Made by a program: the position numbers and the translations under genes. The notes below the pieces were generated by a model. It did not search any database and was not told the origin of the DNA. It worked only from the letters and a program-made list of their open reading frames with translations. This document shows, piece by piece, positions 1 to 13,407 of a stretch of 64,000 bases of DNA. How positions within the stretch are numbered: the first letter of the stretch is position 1; every line of letters begins with the position of its first letter. Source of the DNA: Atopsyche davidsoni (taxonomy: Eukaryota; Arthropoda; Insecta; Trichoptera; Hydrobiosidae); assembly GCA_022113835.1 (NCBI GenBank), contig JAILWY010000009.1, positions 3,199,501 through 3,263,500 on the forward strand. The letters are read 5' to 3'.

Positions 1-1445
1 TTTGATACCAGATTAGAGGTTTCCTTCTTTCTGACTCTCCTCCCGGGGCAAAAAAAACCCACCGAGATCCTCCTATTTTTTAAAGATATATGTGACAGAG
101 CTTTACTGATTGACAGGGTCACTTGAGTGCGCTGAAAGAGGTGCCTGAAGGGTTATTTTTTTAAAAGGCTATGTGGAGATCCTTCGAAAACCCGCAACCC
201 CTAAGGCAAAAAGTCTACTGGTTTTCATTGGATCTTGTCGAAGAGTTATCTATTTAAATTTGTATGGGAAACTTGTTTCGGTGATTCGGCGACTTCCTCC
301 TTAATACAAAGCAGCGACTTCTCGCGTTTATAATGAAATTCAGCGGAGCTCCCTCAGAGAACTGTGCCGGCGGCCATTATGGAAAAAACAAGAATTTAGA
401 TTAAGAGTGAAATAGGCGCTTGCCTTTATTTTTATTTGTCTCTACGTGACTTTTTACGGTGCAAATACAACGAAAAAAAAAACAATTATTTTATGCAATA
501 CAATAAGAAGTACTTGTTGTAACAATATTCTTAAATTTATTTCACTTTAAAATTCTTGAATGCGAAAATATACTGCGAGACGATTTTTTTAATAGAAATC
601 ACTGATCTAGGGACTTGAAGAGTTTTAGTGTGTTTGTATATGGAGATTAAGGTAAATAAAAATTTGTTCTTAATCAAGTCATTAGCATTGATTGCTATTT
701 AAGTAAACAAACAATGTAAGATGTAGGATAATATCCAAATATTGAATATTCAGTGAAAAAAAAATTATTAAATAAAATAAGCAAGTGCTTGTAAATAGAT
801 ATAAATTACTTAAATATACAAACGCGTAAAACAATTTCAATTTTATTTGAATTTAATAATTAATTTTTTTTTGTTTTGAACAGACGCAGCCAGACCATTT
901 TATATACGGTCGTAATTATTTTATTATTATCAGCATACTCGCATGTATTTTTTATAGTCTTCACCAAAAAAATATTTTTGAACCGTAGAGTCAAAGGGCT
1001 ACAGTAATTGTTTACAATCAGCAGCATTTTTTTTTCAAGTGTCAGTAATTATAGGAGAGGTGTTGAATTGATATAATACGAAAAGCAAAAAAAAATAATA
1101 ATCACTAACCGGTGAGAACTTTAGAAAACCAACTACGTGATGTAATTAACAGCCAAAAAGCTGCGTAAATGGGACATATGGCAAAAAAGGCCGATTATTT
1201 ATGGCCGAGAACCCGTTGATTAGTAGCCGAGAGGTCACAGGGGGAACCGAAGCCTCGTTAAATCTTGTTCAAGAGTTATATCGCGGTGTTAAGACAAATT
1301 GGAAAATAGGAGTGTGAGCTGTTGACCGACAATTTGTCGGCTCTCCCCCTCCTTCCTGACACTTGAACTTCAAGCTGCTTTCGATCGGTTAAATACGATT
1401 TATATTATTATTGTGTTTTTTTTTTGGTAGGCTCTGGAAACTCAC
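1..1445 (-). other. Asap: Start of the downstream ASAP intron
   Basis: This begins with the gtgagt donor next to the exon at 1446. The next expected coding text (YLIKVNEIKTKKG-like) is not found down to base 1. The stretch is AT-rich with poly-A and poly-T runs, and I see no repeat or gene in it. Confidence 0.75.
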
Positions 1446-1700
1446 CTCACACATCTGCAGCTGGAACAGCCGCCGCTCCTTCTCCATCTCGTCCGCGATC
1501 TCCGCGGAGGTCACCTCCGACCGAATGAGACCGGCTTCCTTGGCCTGCGACTTTTTCTCCTTCTCGATCTTCACGTACTTGGAGTCGTAGTCCTTGGAGG
1601 CCTTGTCGAAGGGTCTTTTCAGATCCCCCCGCACACCTCGCAGCTCCCCCTTCAGCAGGCTGTCCACCGGGAACATCACGATGTTGTTGATATTCTGCAT
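1446..1700 (-). CDS. Asap: ASAP-family Arf GAP, internal exon (second half of BAR domain coding seen here)
   Basis: This exon gives 85 codons with no stop, from [20 protein letters not shown] to [13 protein letters not shown]. The text closely resembles the N-terminal BAR domain of animal ASAP1/ASAP2 and insect Asap, which bend or sense membranes and, through a downstream PH-ArfGAP-ankyrin-SH3 part, promote GTP hydrolysis on Arf proteins at focal adhesions and endocytic membranes. Those catalytic domains lie outside the window. The 5' edge is set by a pyrimidine-rich acceptor ending in ccacag just before the ATG codon, so this Met is internal and not a start. The 3' edge is GAG followed by a gtgagt donor. 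The exon is 255 bp and phase 0 at both ends, so skipping it would keep frame but remove BAR helices. It follows directly on the protein end of the exon at 46738-46886. The assignment is by memory of the family, not a database search. Confidence 0.93.
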
Positions 1701-2635
1701 CTGTGGAAGAAAAAAAAGAAGAAAATTTAGTAAGATAATTTACTCAAACTATAATTCTTGCCACAAGCATCGATTCTATGATGCAGAGTTACAATTATTA
1801 TAACATATATATTTACTTCAAAATACTGATTAGTTTGAAGATTTTTTTATTTTATTATGTATTGTAAAATAAGTGAGTCAAAGTATTTTGACGCAAATCT
1901 ATAGAGAGCCATTCACAAAATCACAAAATAGAATCTTCAATATTTTCCTTCCATAGTACGAAGGTTAAGATCCATAAAAATCCTCATCGTGTCTGATTCA
2001 CAGAGAATCTAAAATCTAAAAAAGGCAAAGTGCTCGACCTAGATTGACGACTTTTTAAATTCTATTTTCACTTGGAATGGTGCAAAAAGAATTTCAAAAG
2101 CCATCCCAAAAAATATATATACTATTTGAATATACACACAAGCCAGCATAAAAGAAACATCCATTACATTCAAAACAGCGTAATACAAGTTATGCATTAT
2201 TTGAGGGTTTGCAGTGCTTACTTGATTATGGCGATCATATACTCATAAACTGCACACAAGAGTGCACTGTTGCAGAGAGAACTGCTAATTAATACACAAA
2301 ACAGATGCATTAAAATGCATCGCGAACCGCTTCCTGTAGCACAGTGTGGAGGAGGTCGTGAATATGCCCGCGAGGCCACTGGCTTCTTAATATCCTTTTG
2401 GGTAATCAACCACATTTATGCCATTATACTCGTCGAGCGAACAAGCAAGGAATATTTTGTAACATGGTATTATGTGCAGGTTAATTTGAAAAAAATATAT
2501 TGTATAATATAACTCAGATTTGTTATAATTTCAAGTACAACGATTTTAACCAGATCAACTGATAGATGATCTTTACTTGGACACAGTACTACCTTTTATT
2601 TCCGACATTTTAATTTCTGTAGGGGGGTCATTTTC

Positions 2636-2638
<3 letters not shown>

Positions 2639-2708
<70 letters not shown>
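2639..2708. repeat. Compound microsatellite (AT)29(GT)6
   Basis: There are 58 bases of perfect AT dinucleotide repeat followed by six GT units. It sits in the large intron next to a GC-rich island. Length is likely polymorphic. Confidence 0.97.
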
Positions 2709-2744
2709 AGCAGTGGTGGTATTTCTAAACTACTTTGAACGCGT

Positions 2745-2965
2745 TGGAAGACTAGCTCGCGCGTAACAAGTCTCCGCCAGCCAATTACCTTGTACGGGCA
2801 ATCGGACGAGAATCGGCTTCAAACGCACCGCCGGGGACGGACTAACGATGGCCCGACGCGGAGGCATTCCGGACAAATCACGAGCAGGCAGATGCAGATG
2901 GAAATCAGCTCAGAGATCGCATGCAAATGGACCGCAGTGACGCGTGCCATTACCGTGAGATAAAA
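2745..2965. other. GC-rich island in intron
   Basis: This 220-bp block is clearly richer in G, C and CpG than its flanks and has no long ORF. It holds an octamer-like ATGCAAAT near 2920. It may be conserved non-coding regulatory DNA. Only its composition is seen directly. Confidence 0.35.
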
Positions 2966-4024
2966 ATTTATTCAAGAAGCTCTTTCGAAATCACGAAACT
3001 ATACTAAATCCCTACACATCCTGTACACAAGCATGCAATCGTTACATAAAACAAAACCACGTTGCCACAAAAACATATCATCTATTGCTGTCGTCAATAC
3101 ATCTATTTTTATATTCAGCTCATATGAGTTGAAAAGAAAACGTAAAACCGACCTCAAACCAGGTCACCCCGGTCTTCGAGGAGTATGACCCTGCGGGACG
3201 GGGGATTCGACATAATAGGGTTAATCCGCAGGACCGCAGCCCACGAATACTTCGATTAATTGGCAAGGGTGAAATTATAGCGGTCGTCAATACGGCCGCG
3301 ATAGTAGATCAACCCTGAAAACGATTATAGTATATAATAAAATCTCGTTAGCTTTGGTTTGTACAGATAATCGACTGTCAACCAATAAATCCAGTCAAAT
3401 ATTATAAGATTGTTTGGGAGCACTTTCACTTTTCAAAGGGCTTTCAGAAAAATCGAAAACGCTAATCTATTTTGAACCCATTCTCCTTATATAATATTTT
3501 AATCAAAAAGAAAGATTTTTTTTAAATATATGTTTATATTGAGGTGTCGATCGCATGCCGCTGATATGTATATGAGAGTGAGTTAGATATTTCTCAAAAC
3601 GTACGAAAACAATATCTCCACTGAACACTAAAATGAATGCGATCTGGCCCCGAACCCATCTCAAGTCCAAGTGTTTCGGGGGACAGTTCGTTACACCCTT
3701 ACCTTATTTACAATTCCTCTATTGCTCCGATCATCCCCCTTTATTATATGGAGGTGCTTCCGGCTTTGGCATTTTCGGGTGTTATTTTTAAGGGATGCAA
3801 AATTCCTGTAAGGGCCATCACTTATACCGGAGTTATAAGGGCAGGTGTCGCCGGCGAGTGGAAAGGTTTCGATTTTGAATTTGAAAAAATAATTATAACA
3901 GCGTTTCATTTAAAATTTAAATAAATTCGATATTCAATTTATTTAATTTCAATTCTGCAGATGAATTTTCGCTTTTTGTTTATTAATTGCGGGTATAAAT
4001 ACTGAATCTGAATTTCTTTTTGTG

Positions 4025-4446
4025 TTAACGCACTAAAGGCGGGGCGGGTACAAGTACCCGTTTCGCGGACTGCTGTCTAAAAGCGAGGCGCGTATCTTTT
4101 TGAATGTGTTTACTCTAAAAGCGGCAGAAGGTCATTTTACTCTTTAGGTTTACAGCTCGTAATGTTTGTTTAGGACTCGTCAACGTTACTTCTACCAATA
4201 CTGTCCAGTGATTCTGAACAAAGTGACAATGAAGAAGTGGAGTGGTCAGAGAATGACAATCCTCCAATTTTTGAACAATTTTTAGGACAAAGTGGTGTTG
4301 TTGTGATGCCAAGTAATCCGCAAAGTGTGTATGAAGGGGTTCAACTTTTTATAGGAAACGATTTATTTCACACGTGCAATTTTACGCGAATTTTGTCCGC
4401 TTCGCACATCAGTTTAGTCATTTTAGTTACCCGCTTAAAGTGTAGG
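4025..4446 (+). mobile_element. piggyBac-type non-autonomous element, copy 1
   Basis: The element starts at TTAA followed by CGCACTAAAGGCGGGGCGGG and ends in an inverted, diverged form (CCCGCTTAAAGTG). It is highly similar to 53724-54182 in the same orientation. Inside is a remnant of the transposase N-terminal coding region. Relative to the other copy it lacks about 38 bp near 4368, between short T-rich matches. The right-hand TTAA is not preserved. Confidence 0.8.
4174..4368 (+). pseudogene. piggyBac transposase N-terminal remnant
   Basis: A reading frame runs from DSSTLLLPILSS through an acidic stretch (DSEQSDNEEVEW) into FLGQSGVVVMPSNP and VQLFIGNDLF. The last part resembles the start of the piggyBac transposase DDE domain (a P-S-N-P...V..F.G..LF pattern). 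A stop lies just upstream at the start of the frame, and the catalytic aspartates are absent because the element is internally deleted. Not functional. Confidence 0.75.
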
Positions 4447-4449
4447 CTA

Positions 4450-4535
4450 TGCTTATAATACGGTATGTGGCTATCCTCTGATCCTGCGCGCATGTTGTGA
4501 GGCTTACAACATGTGGCTTAGGTGGTAGCGTATAT
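4450..4535 (+). repeat. Dispersed repeat family X, copy 1 (short)
   Basis: The segment with GTGGCTATCCTCTGATCC and GGCTTAGGTGGTAGCGTA also occurs at 38010-38195 (same strand) and 24290-24505 (opposite strand). Its class is unknown. It lies a few bases after the piggyBac-type element. Confidence 0.65.
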
Positions 4536-5291
4536 TTGTAAAAAATTCAACTTCTATGTAATTCTATAGTCTCATAAATTTTACGCCTGCGCTGCTGCAA
4601 TGAGTAAAAACATTTAAGAGCTACAACACGTATCTTATGTACAGGTGGGTCTAACCCCACAATAAATAGAAATAAAAAATTGAGATACGATAAAAATATT
4701 TCAGTTAGAATATTCAAGAGAGAATCAAATTTAGCACTAAAATATATATAATGAAAAATTGGCGTCGTATCCAAATTAGAAATGACATTTACAGGCGAAT
4801 TTAATTTTACACTGTGGTCGAAATTGCGATATATCTACATTTAATGTATTTAATATGAATCCGTAATAATGAATATTTTGACGGTTATTCGTGACATATT
4901 AAAAAAATTAACAGGGAGAATCAAATATATTCCTTGAATACACAGTAGTGTAAATTTGGGCTGTGTACCAAAATATGTAATAGTTTTGTAGAAGCGTATA
5001 TATTAACAACGTTCTCATTTGATCTTTATTGTGGTGTAGATTATACTGCGATGTCAGAGCAAAAGCTTTGATTATTCGAGAGTTATGAACTATTTTAGAT
5101 GATAATTAAGGCAAGTATCAAAAACTGTTGAACGCTTTTAATTAAAATAATAATGTATGTTGTGCAGAAATTAATATATTTTACTGGTCCTATAGCACAG
5201 TGAAAAATTTAGTTATTACACTTCTAAAAATATGCCTAGTATTTAAGTATCCAAAAATACAATTATATGTAAACCACGCTCAGGTGTTAAA

Positions 5292-5942
5292 CCAGAAGTC
5301 CCCAAACTTTTTTGTCCCGTAAATCCCTTGCCGAGTTTTCCCGTTTTTCGTATATCCCTTGCTAATATTGATTTTTTACAAATTCATCAACTTCAAACAT
5401 ATTTTTGACATCTGATATAGAACAATTCAATTTCATAGGGTTTACTGTACAGTGGATTTAAAAATAAAATACATGTAAAGTTAAATATACCTTTATTAAT
5501 TAAAAACATACAAATAATCAATACTTTTAATGGGAGGGATGGGTCTGATGCTTTGATGGCAAATTTTCAATCTATGGCTTCAATACAGTCAGATTTACCC
5601 TTAAATCGCCAAGTGATTTCCAATTTTTTTTTTAAGAAGAAAATTGACAACCGCACTGAGACCTTTTTCCACGAGATATGATGATGGAAAAGCTATCAAA
5701 AACCTTCTTGCGATAGTCCATAATGCAGAATAAATAGCATTATTATGTAAGTACATAGGTACAATCTGTGTTAGGTGCATTATGACATTTACGGAATGCC
5801 TAAATTTTGGTGATGACCTGCAATAAATGAGATCCACTCTTGTAGACCCCCAATTTAATTTTTCGCTGTCGTCGACCCCTTGCAGGGCGGAATCGACCCC
5901 TGGGAGCCGATTGGGGGGAAATTGACCACTTTGGGAACCCAT
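5292..5942 (-). mobile_element. hAT-superfamily element, internally deleted, copy 1
   Basis: The element is flanked by perfect 8-bp direct repeats GTGTTAAA (5284-5291 and 5943-5950). Ends read CCAGAAGTCCCCAAAC and CACTTTGGGAACCCAT, which are inverted hAT-type termini. It is homologous over both ends to 32357-32922. The C-terminal part of a hAT transposase survives on the minus strand, while the region that should precede it is missing. It is therefore a deletion derivative, mobilised in trans or now dead. Confidence 0.88.
5532..5726 (-). pseudogene. hAT transposase C-terminal (dimerisation) remnant
   Basis: The minus-strand frame reads ALWTIARRFLIAFPSSYLVE, then LSAVVNFLLKKKIGNHLAI. This matches the hATC dimerisation pattern of ZBED5/FAM200-like transposases (FP-S-YLVE-GFS-V). 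After the stop the similarity continues in another frame (GDLRVNLTVLKP, then SKHQTHPS), so there is a one-base frameshift plus a further stop. Domain call is from the recognised pattern and was not searched. Confidence 0.8.
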
Positions 5943-5950
5943 GTGTTAAA

Positions 5951-8900
5951 CAATGAGTAAGTACATGATTTTTTAAATTTATTTTTAGCAGTTACCGAAT
6001 TACGTAACAAAAAAAATCTAGAATAATTATAATTACTTATGTTAAAATAGCAATCCCTGATCTGGCACGCAGGCGTGCGTCGGTTATTTCAAGACAATGG
6101 ATTACCAAACAAGGCAGATATCATTGCGGCGCTCCCACGGCCGACTTTGCCGTCATACCCGGCGATGATGGCGACCTGTGGTGACAGAGCAGCAATTAGC
6201 GCGACCTTACCTTCCATTGTGGATAGTTCCTAATGAGTGATATCGCACGCGGCCAGCGAGCGCGGCGCACTTTCCTTTTCTTTTATTGTTCGGTGCGAGC
6301 GGTTACGCAGTCACAGGTGCGTAAACGTAACGAGATTATATTTTCTGATTTGCAATGAACGTGCATCGTAAATAGCGGTATTTACTTGATAATTTGATTA
6401 ATTGTTTATGTAACGCTGGTAAAAAGTAACTGTGACTGTTATATTTTAAATTTTAACCGCAGAGAAAAAGGTGAATGTTCTTAGATGCGACTGAGCTAGC
6501 TATTGTACTACACAAAAAAATATAGCAAACGCACTGTTGTTGTGCATATACATAATCAGAATCTGTGAAATTGAAAACCGTTTAGTTTCCAAATAAAACA
6601 ATAATTTGACTTTATAAACCAAAAACCATCTGGGGAAATTCGGATGCAGGTGTTCTCAAATGTCGAAGACGTACAAAGTCAAAAAACAATAGCGACAGCT
6701 TCCCATCGTCTCAGAAACAGAAAATACCTTTGAGAGTAATTTTTTTTCCAGCAGTAAGAAAAAATAATAATTCATTTTTAAACTAATTTAAACTGTAAGA
6801 TTATGAGAAAAATGAGAAGATATATTAATCAGATCAACAGAGGAATACTTGATTGCATAAAGATAAACCCAAGCTTTGTAGACAGGGGAAAACTTGAACG
6901 CATTAGTATGACAGTAATATATGCATGGGGTGTTCCCTTGTTTCTCGTGTCTCTAGGGAACAGCCTTAATGTAATGATTTCGCTTCTTGTACTGGAATAT
7001 AATTTTTTTTTTTAAATATGTTAAGTATTTTAATTTTAATTGAAAAACTTTGAAAATTATAGACTTAATTCTAAAAAAACTTTTCCCTCTCGTTACGAGT
7101 TTTTTTTTTAAAATTATAAATGTCTTTTACAACATTCCCAAACTTAAAAGTACTTATACAAAATATCAAAATTAATATTTTATAAATCATTTGATCTAAG
7201 AGAAATTTAGTAAAATAAAAAGAGTAATTTAAAGATTTAGACGATTCACATTTTGATATTTGATTTGACGATATTGTCTCATATTCATAAGACATGTCTG
7301 AAGAAATTACGAGTTAATAATTTTTTTTCAATAACTCATAACAGAATCATTAGAGAAAATAAATTATTTTATCAAGATTTATATTGCTAAATTTAGGCTG
7401 TATCCCGAGTCCATAAAGCGCAGTAGATAGGCACAAAGGAAAACCCATGGACAAGTTATTTCGTAAATAGCACACGAAGGCTTTACAGTGGACGCAGATG
7501 CACGGTTGATTAGAGGCTTTGGTGCTGCCAGAGTTACACTCAATATAGGAACGGAACGACGAAAATTCACATAAACCATTGTAATCCCCCAAACGTATGC
7601 GCTTCTAGTACACAGTGAACCAAATTACACTTTAAAATAAAAAAAAATGTATATTTGAAGCGTTTTCATTGATTACTTTTTAGAAAAACTTAAACAATGC
7701 GGTTCCCAAATTAAAATTTGATAAATTGTATAAAAAGTCAAGCATAATCTAAAAAATATATATTAGCAATTGTATTCTGAATATTCTCGCTCAAAAATAA
7801 AAACGATGGTACGAAACTCGCGACGAATTCTGACGATGGCCCGAAATGGGTCAAAAGCTCACTCTGGTATTCCACGGGGTATGCAAAATCGTATCGGGCC
7901 GGCAGGCTGCGGCGGAGTTGGTGGACTCGCGAGCCGGATAATGGTGAAGTTGATAGAACAATCCCGTCCAATCCACCAGCGCTCCCATTGTCCGCGCTCC
8001 TGATGCCACAAATATTTCACAACACGTGCTCTGACATAATCCATTGAAACCGCAAATGAATGAGAGATAACACGAGACATGCAGTACATTTCACTAAAAA
8101 GTTTGATTTTGAGTAAATCGTGGAGGAATTGATAATCATAACAATCATTTTGAAAGCAATAAACGTCACCCGAAGAAGACACATCACTAAAACAAAAATA
8201 ATCTCCTGAGTGTATTTTCACTAATTGAAATTACGTCGCGAAATAGAAGTACAAGTTGTTTTTATTAAAATGCCATATTTATTATTTTTCATAAAAGTTT
8301 CAACGCCTCTCATTGCGTCTCATATCCAATATGTCTGATAAACTTCAGCGAACTCATTACACCATTATGATATATTCTTTTTTTCTCTGAAGGGTTAATG
8401 TATCTCCGAGATTAAATTACGATTTATTGTACATTTAGTTAATCAGCTGGGCGGGGCACGCGACCTGGAAGGAACTCGATTCGGCCAATCGTTTACATTA
8501 AAAATAAAAAGGACAAAGTTTGTTTGATTGTAGATATAAAGTTCGGAAGATCCCTCGGATCCCCCTTTACGATTTGGCTTAAAACTTTTCTACCCGAGTT
8601 GTTCATTTCATGGAGATAATTTAAACATAAATTTTCAAGAAACTGTGCGACAGTAGGTAAGTATTCAATAGGCGACTTTCGAGTTTTTTTAATAAAGAAA
8701 ATAGACTTTGTGGCAAGTAAGCTTAAAGCTAATTAAATCGAAAAAATTCAGATAATGTACTTGAAATAAACTGTGTCATAGTTTATATATTGAATGAATA
8801 TATTTTACGGCAACATGAGAGAATCTGGAGAGGTTGGTGATTAAATGGATTCCGACAAAAGAGAAGTTAGAAAACGAACGCAGTCACGGTTCATATTCGT

Positions 8901-11900
8901 GAAGAAATACCGAGAAGTAATAAAACGTGGAAAACTGAAGCGTATTGTAATAAAGGGCCATAAAATCCCGACGCTAACTTTGAAAAAGTTCAAACCGACT
9001 CAAAAAAAAAAAATTGTTACAAAAGCAAAGAAAAAAAACTTATTGAATCTCAATATACCTGTGGGTTTAAAAATTTCAGAAAGTGAATTCTGCCGAATAT
9101 GTACCCACGTACAACATTTCCATAGAAAACGGGCATAATATATTTACTTTCAAAAACAGCAGTAATGACCAAATTTCATTGAAACAACGGATACCTGTTT
9201 ATTTTTTATGGTGATATATGCTGTGAAGTGGCAGAAGGGTTGTAGAAGTGAACAGCTTAAAAAAACATCACATCACTGCATACATAAAATTTACAGTCAT
9301 GTCAAAAGCATCGCATTACCATGGATGGTAATAAATTACAGTTTTATATGTCGAGAAGACGGAATAAATTTATGACGTCATCGGGATTAATGCAGCCGTG
9401 CACCTTGTCGAGGAGTGCAGGAGCCGAGGAGTGTCCTTGCATACATTACGTAATTCACGGACCCCACCTCGGGGGCCCTAATCTCCCGGGCCAGGGGTCA
9501 AACCCGGCGGTTTACGAGCCAGAACGCCCCGCCGGGGTGCGCGCTGGAAATTAATTCACGGTTTAAAATGTGAATAAACGGTATGCGAGTCGTGGGGAGT
9601 ATCAAAGTGTGTAAAAACGTACGAGGGTTCGTACGTAAGTAAACAATAATATATTTACATATAAAGAGTGTTGATCTTCATCATAAACAGAATTTTACCC
9701 ATCGCGTATGAGTTGGAAACAGTTTTAAATTCATAAATTTATATTTGAAATCAGCTCTCGGTGTTGTGCGGTCGGAAGTATGGAAATTTATAATTTCCCC
9801 TTATCAACAAGCAATTGAATGTTCACAGGTTTCCGATGGAAGGCTTTAGGAAATAAGTTCTACCTAAATTAATTTTTCACATGTATTTTTATGTCAGGAG
9901 GAGTTTCTAGAAGGCTTTATAGATTTCACAAACAATTATATCAAGTAATTGGTTTTTAATACACAAAATTGTTTGTAATTTTTGCTGTTATTAAATATTG
10001 TATTTAAAGTAATTAGAAGAATTACAAGATCGAATGAGCGTGAATCCTGTCTTTATTTTTTTAATTTTCGTACTTATAATAACGTATGCCTTTGTAACAC
10101 ATTTAATATTTGAAAAAGTCCAAAATTGGATCGATTCGTGGATAGCATCAAAAGACACATTGTTTTTTCGAGATGGTATCCAGAAAGATGGGAAAAAGTA
10201 GTGGCTAGCGATGGACAATACTTTGAAAAATAAACGTGTAACAATTTTTTCACAATAAAGCGTCAAACTTAAAAAAAAATCCTTTAAAACTTATTTGTAC
10301 AGCTAATATAATATTCTGATATAAAGTGAAAATAATTTTATGCGGTGGGTATGTTTTACAGAAAAACGACCTGCGTAAAAAAAGACCTTACAGTATTTAA
10401 GAAAAATATGACTCTTGTCATCTGCCTATTGATAAGTCTAGAATAATTTTGATTTGTATATAACGCAGTTAATTAATTGTTAGTTAGAACAAAGTTAATT
10501 AAAAGTAACACCAAAAAAATATAGTATGCTGGAGGGTGAGGTTGAGGTGGGTTCCAGTTTGGACCTCCTCTGCGGCTCGCGAGTGGGGTCTAATGAAGTG
10601 CCGGCGGGGCACGTCCCCGCACTTACCGGCTGCGGGAAAACTTTCAGTGGCCTTGCTGTCACATCATTTGTCCGAAAGGGTTGTTTTATTATTAAAACGT
10701 TAGAGTTTTTTATTTTTATTAATATAATTTTCTTAAATTCATTTTAGACTGCGGCATTACTGAAAACCGATTTGTAATGAGCCGTTTATTTTGATGGAAA
10801 CAACGCAAGAGGACTCTATCGGCCGGATACTGTTTGGTTGTCAGTTGTGTCGCAGCGTGTATAGACCACTATTTAACCATCAAAGCTTATTGTGTTGATA
10901 ACAGTTTACACATGAAACGTTGAGGAATGTACTATATAATAAATACAATACTAAAGATCTTTTTTGTTGCTTAAGAGGCGACCATTTTATAAATCTCAGC
11001 AGAATTTATAACCACACTGCTCTATACGAGCGGGATGCATATGAATGAAGCAGATAGGCAAGCGGTTTAATGTGATCATACGGCTATGTTTGGCCTTTTT
11101 TAATTCTTAATAAATCAACATTTATTTATTATCAAAATACGTTCTTAAGCAAATCGTTTTACGGAACGTTTGTGGATTTTCCCCTTTGTTTCACGGGTGA
11201 ATCGTGTAAAAAAGATATCATTAAAAAAAAAAAAAAAAGCCACTTACATGAATCATCCAGCATATTTTTTTTTAATACATTACTTGCAGTTATCAATGAG
11301 ATCGCCATTACAGATAAAAAGTAGGAGCTGTAAAAAGATGGCCCCAGCAGCTAGAGTAGCAGCGGTAATAGCTCAATTATAGCTCCCGGGAGAGCAGCTC
11401 TAATAACTGACTCACTCCGCATAAAACAACATGAAATGCGCCGTAAAACTTCCACAATTCCACTTCACTTCCACAGCCCGCAAAGCTGTATTAAAAGCCG
11501 TTAAACGAAGCCTGGAATTTCCTTTTCGCGTTTTTACAAATAAATAATAACACCGTTTTAGACGGTTCCTGACAGAGCTTTACCAATCGTAAATTTCCCC
11601 GCGGTTGAGAGGTTAGCACAGTTATTTAACATATTACTTGTGTATTTAAAAACTGCCTCGCAGTTAGCGCTTATTTGTCGGCCTGGTGGTTTTTAAATTA
11701 TCTCCCGATTCAATGGAAAAACTTAACCTAACCTGCTTGTCCATCTGCCTCTTACCTCGGGGGCTTTAGGTTCTGAACTCATCGTTCTCAGATTATCTGA
11801 ACTCGGATATTTACCGCTAGTATAATAAAACGTTTATTAGTGATCCTAAAGAACTAGTTACAAGATATAAAAATTTGAGTTTTATATTTTAATTTCAGTA

Positions 11901-13354
11901 AATATAAGGAAGTAAAACTTTAACAGAAAAATATTTAGGAAAAAATATAAAGTATTAAATTATTTAATACACGTATGGCGTAAAGGTAAATTGTAGTTTT
12001 GAGCAAAATAAATAAATTAATCAAATAAAATACGCGTTTTCAGTGTCGTGTGGTCAACCAGCAGCGCGGTAGAAAATCCACCTAAATCATAAGGCCGGAG
12101 GGAATAAACAAAAGCCACCTCTCATAAATTTGCTACAAAACAAAGGTACATTAATATATTTAGAACTAATTTTATACAAACAGGTTACCTGAATAGTAAG
12201 CATAACCAAAAAGTATTCAGGAACTGCTGATTTTTACTAATAACGAGGACTTTTTCTTTCTATTATACTCTTTTGTGCAGTTCAAATATTTAAAGCAAAT
12301 AGTTATTCTGGGAACCATTGAGATTATATTTGAAAATAAATATTTTATGCCTTTTCTGTCTTTTACTGTTTGTGATGGTGAAAGTTGTTTTTGTGTGTAT
12401 GTTTTTGTATTTTACTGTAAAAACAGTTTATTTTAATAATTTATGTATGCCTTTGAATACGTATTTATAAATAAAACATTTCTTAAGTACATATATTATG
12501 TACGTACAGGTAAAGTTATTATTTGTTATTTATATTTTGGAGTAATTTAAATTCGACTACTCTGGCCTTCCGTAGAGGTAGGCTGGTGGTGGCTGACCGC
12601 AAAGCGGTTTCACCCAATGCTGATTTAACCAGAAATGTATAACAACGTGGAAGTAAACGGCCTGTGAAAATATATGGTTTTTGAACTGCGTTCCCGGTTC
12701 GCTCGTGGTTAAGACTCGGTTTCATTTGACGAATAATACACATGTACATACATTTGAAGTCTTCTGAAGACGATGGTGATGCAGCATTTGAAATTTCATA
12801 GTTCGGTGTCGTTTTTTATAACACTCGTTCCCCACGTATTTGTAAACAAAACACATGATTTTTGAGGCGGCTCTCGAATTATAAAAATCACGTAGAAAAA
12901 AAGATCTTTGTTCTAAAAATTAACCTGTCAGTATGCGGCTGTATGCGTATTTTTACACGCATAAATATAATATACGACAAATTAATAAAGTGATCTCGTG
13001 TCTCTTATCAAACGATTATTCGAAAAATGCAACAACATGTAATCAATAATGTATTTAAACCCGAAAGATAAAAACTACCTTCGTAAGGCATCGAGAGATA
13101 TTCCGGTTTAGCTATTCAGGTAGGAGCCGCTTTACACGTCACGGGTTTCCCTCCAGCGGGTTCTCTCCCATAGCCTTAATTATTCAGGCTAGCAATCAGA
13201 CGGCCTCCAGACATTTTATGACTGCTACATTGATGCAGTCTGGCGTCGGGTGATGTAGCCATTGTGCACTTATACAAAGCAAAGCTACTGCAGACAGTGT
13301 CTGTAGAGCTACGCGGTGTAAACTAAAATAGTCAACTTATAATTTATATTTATA
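5951..13354. other. Intronic stretch, no gene seen
   Basis: This is mostly AT-rich intron. GC-rich islands occur near 6060-6320, 7840-8010, 9380-9545 and 10520-10660. A lysine-rich open frame at 8845-9138 (+, 97 codons) sits in A-rich DNA and resembles nothing I know. A short dispersed segment near 10805-10875 (AGAGGACTCTATCGGCC..GTTGTCAGTTGT) recurs at 22805-22850 and inverted near 28930-28975. Confidence 0.6.
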
Positions 13355-13407
13355 TTCGCAACAATAAATATGACATCCTCCAGCTGATTGTCCAAGGAAA
13401 ACTGTCC
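13355..13407 (+). pseudogene. Short LINE C-terminal fragment fused to next element
   Basis: The frame reads RNNKYDILQLIVQGK. It matches the same C-terminal LINE segment that recurs inside the adjacent element at about 13860-13905. So part of the LINE end is present twice, in the same orientation, about 500 bp apart. Confidence 0.6.

Noticed and set aside
8845..9138. Lysine- and arginine-rich open frame of 97 codons
   Set aside because: Composition follows A-rich DNA, there is no recognisable domain and no splice or promoter context.
9470..9545. Minus-strand segment GGGTTTGACCCCTGG, B-box-like
   Set aside because: No matching A box and no tRNA-like arms. Probably part of a GC-rich island.
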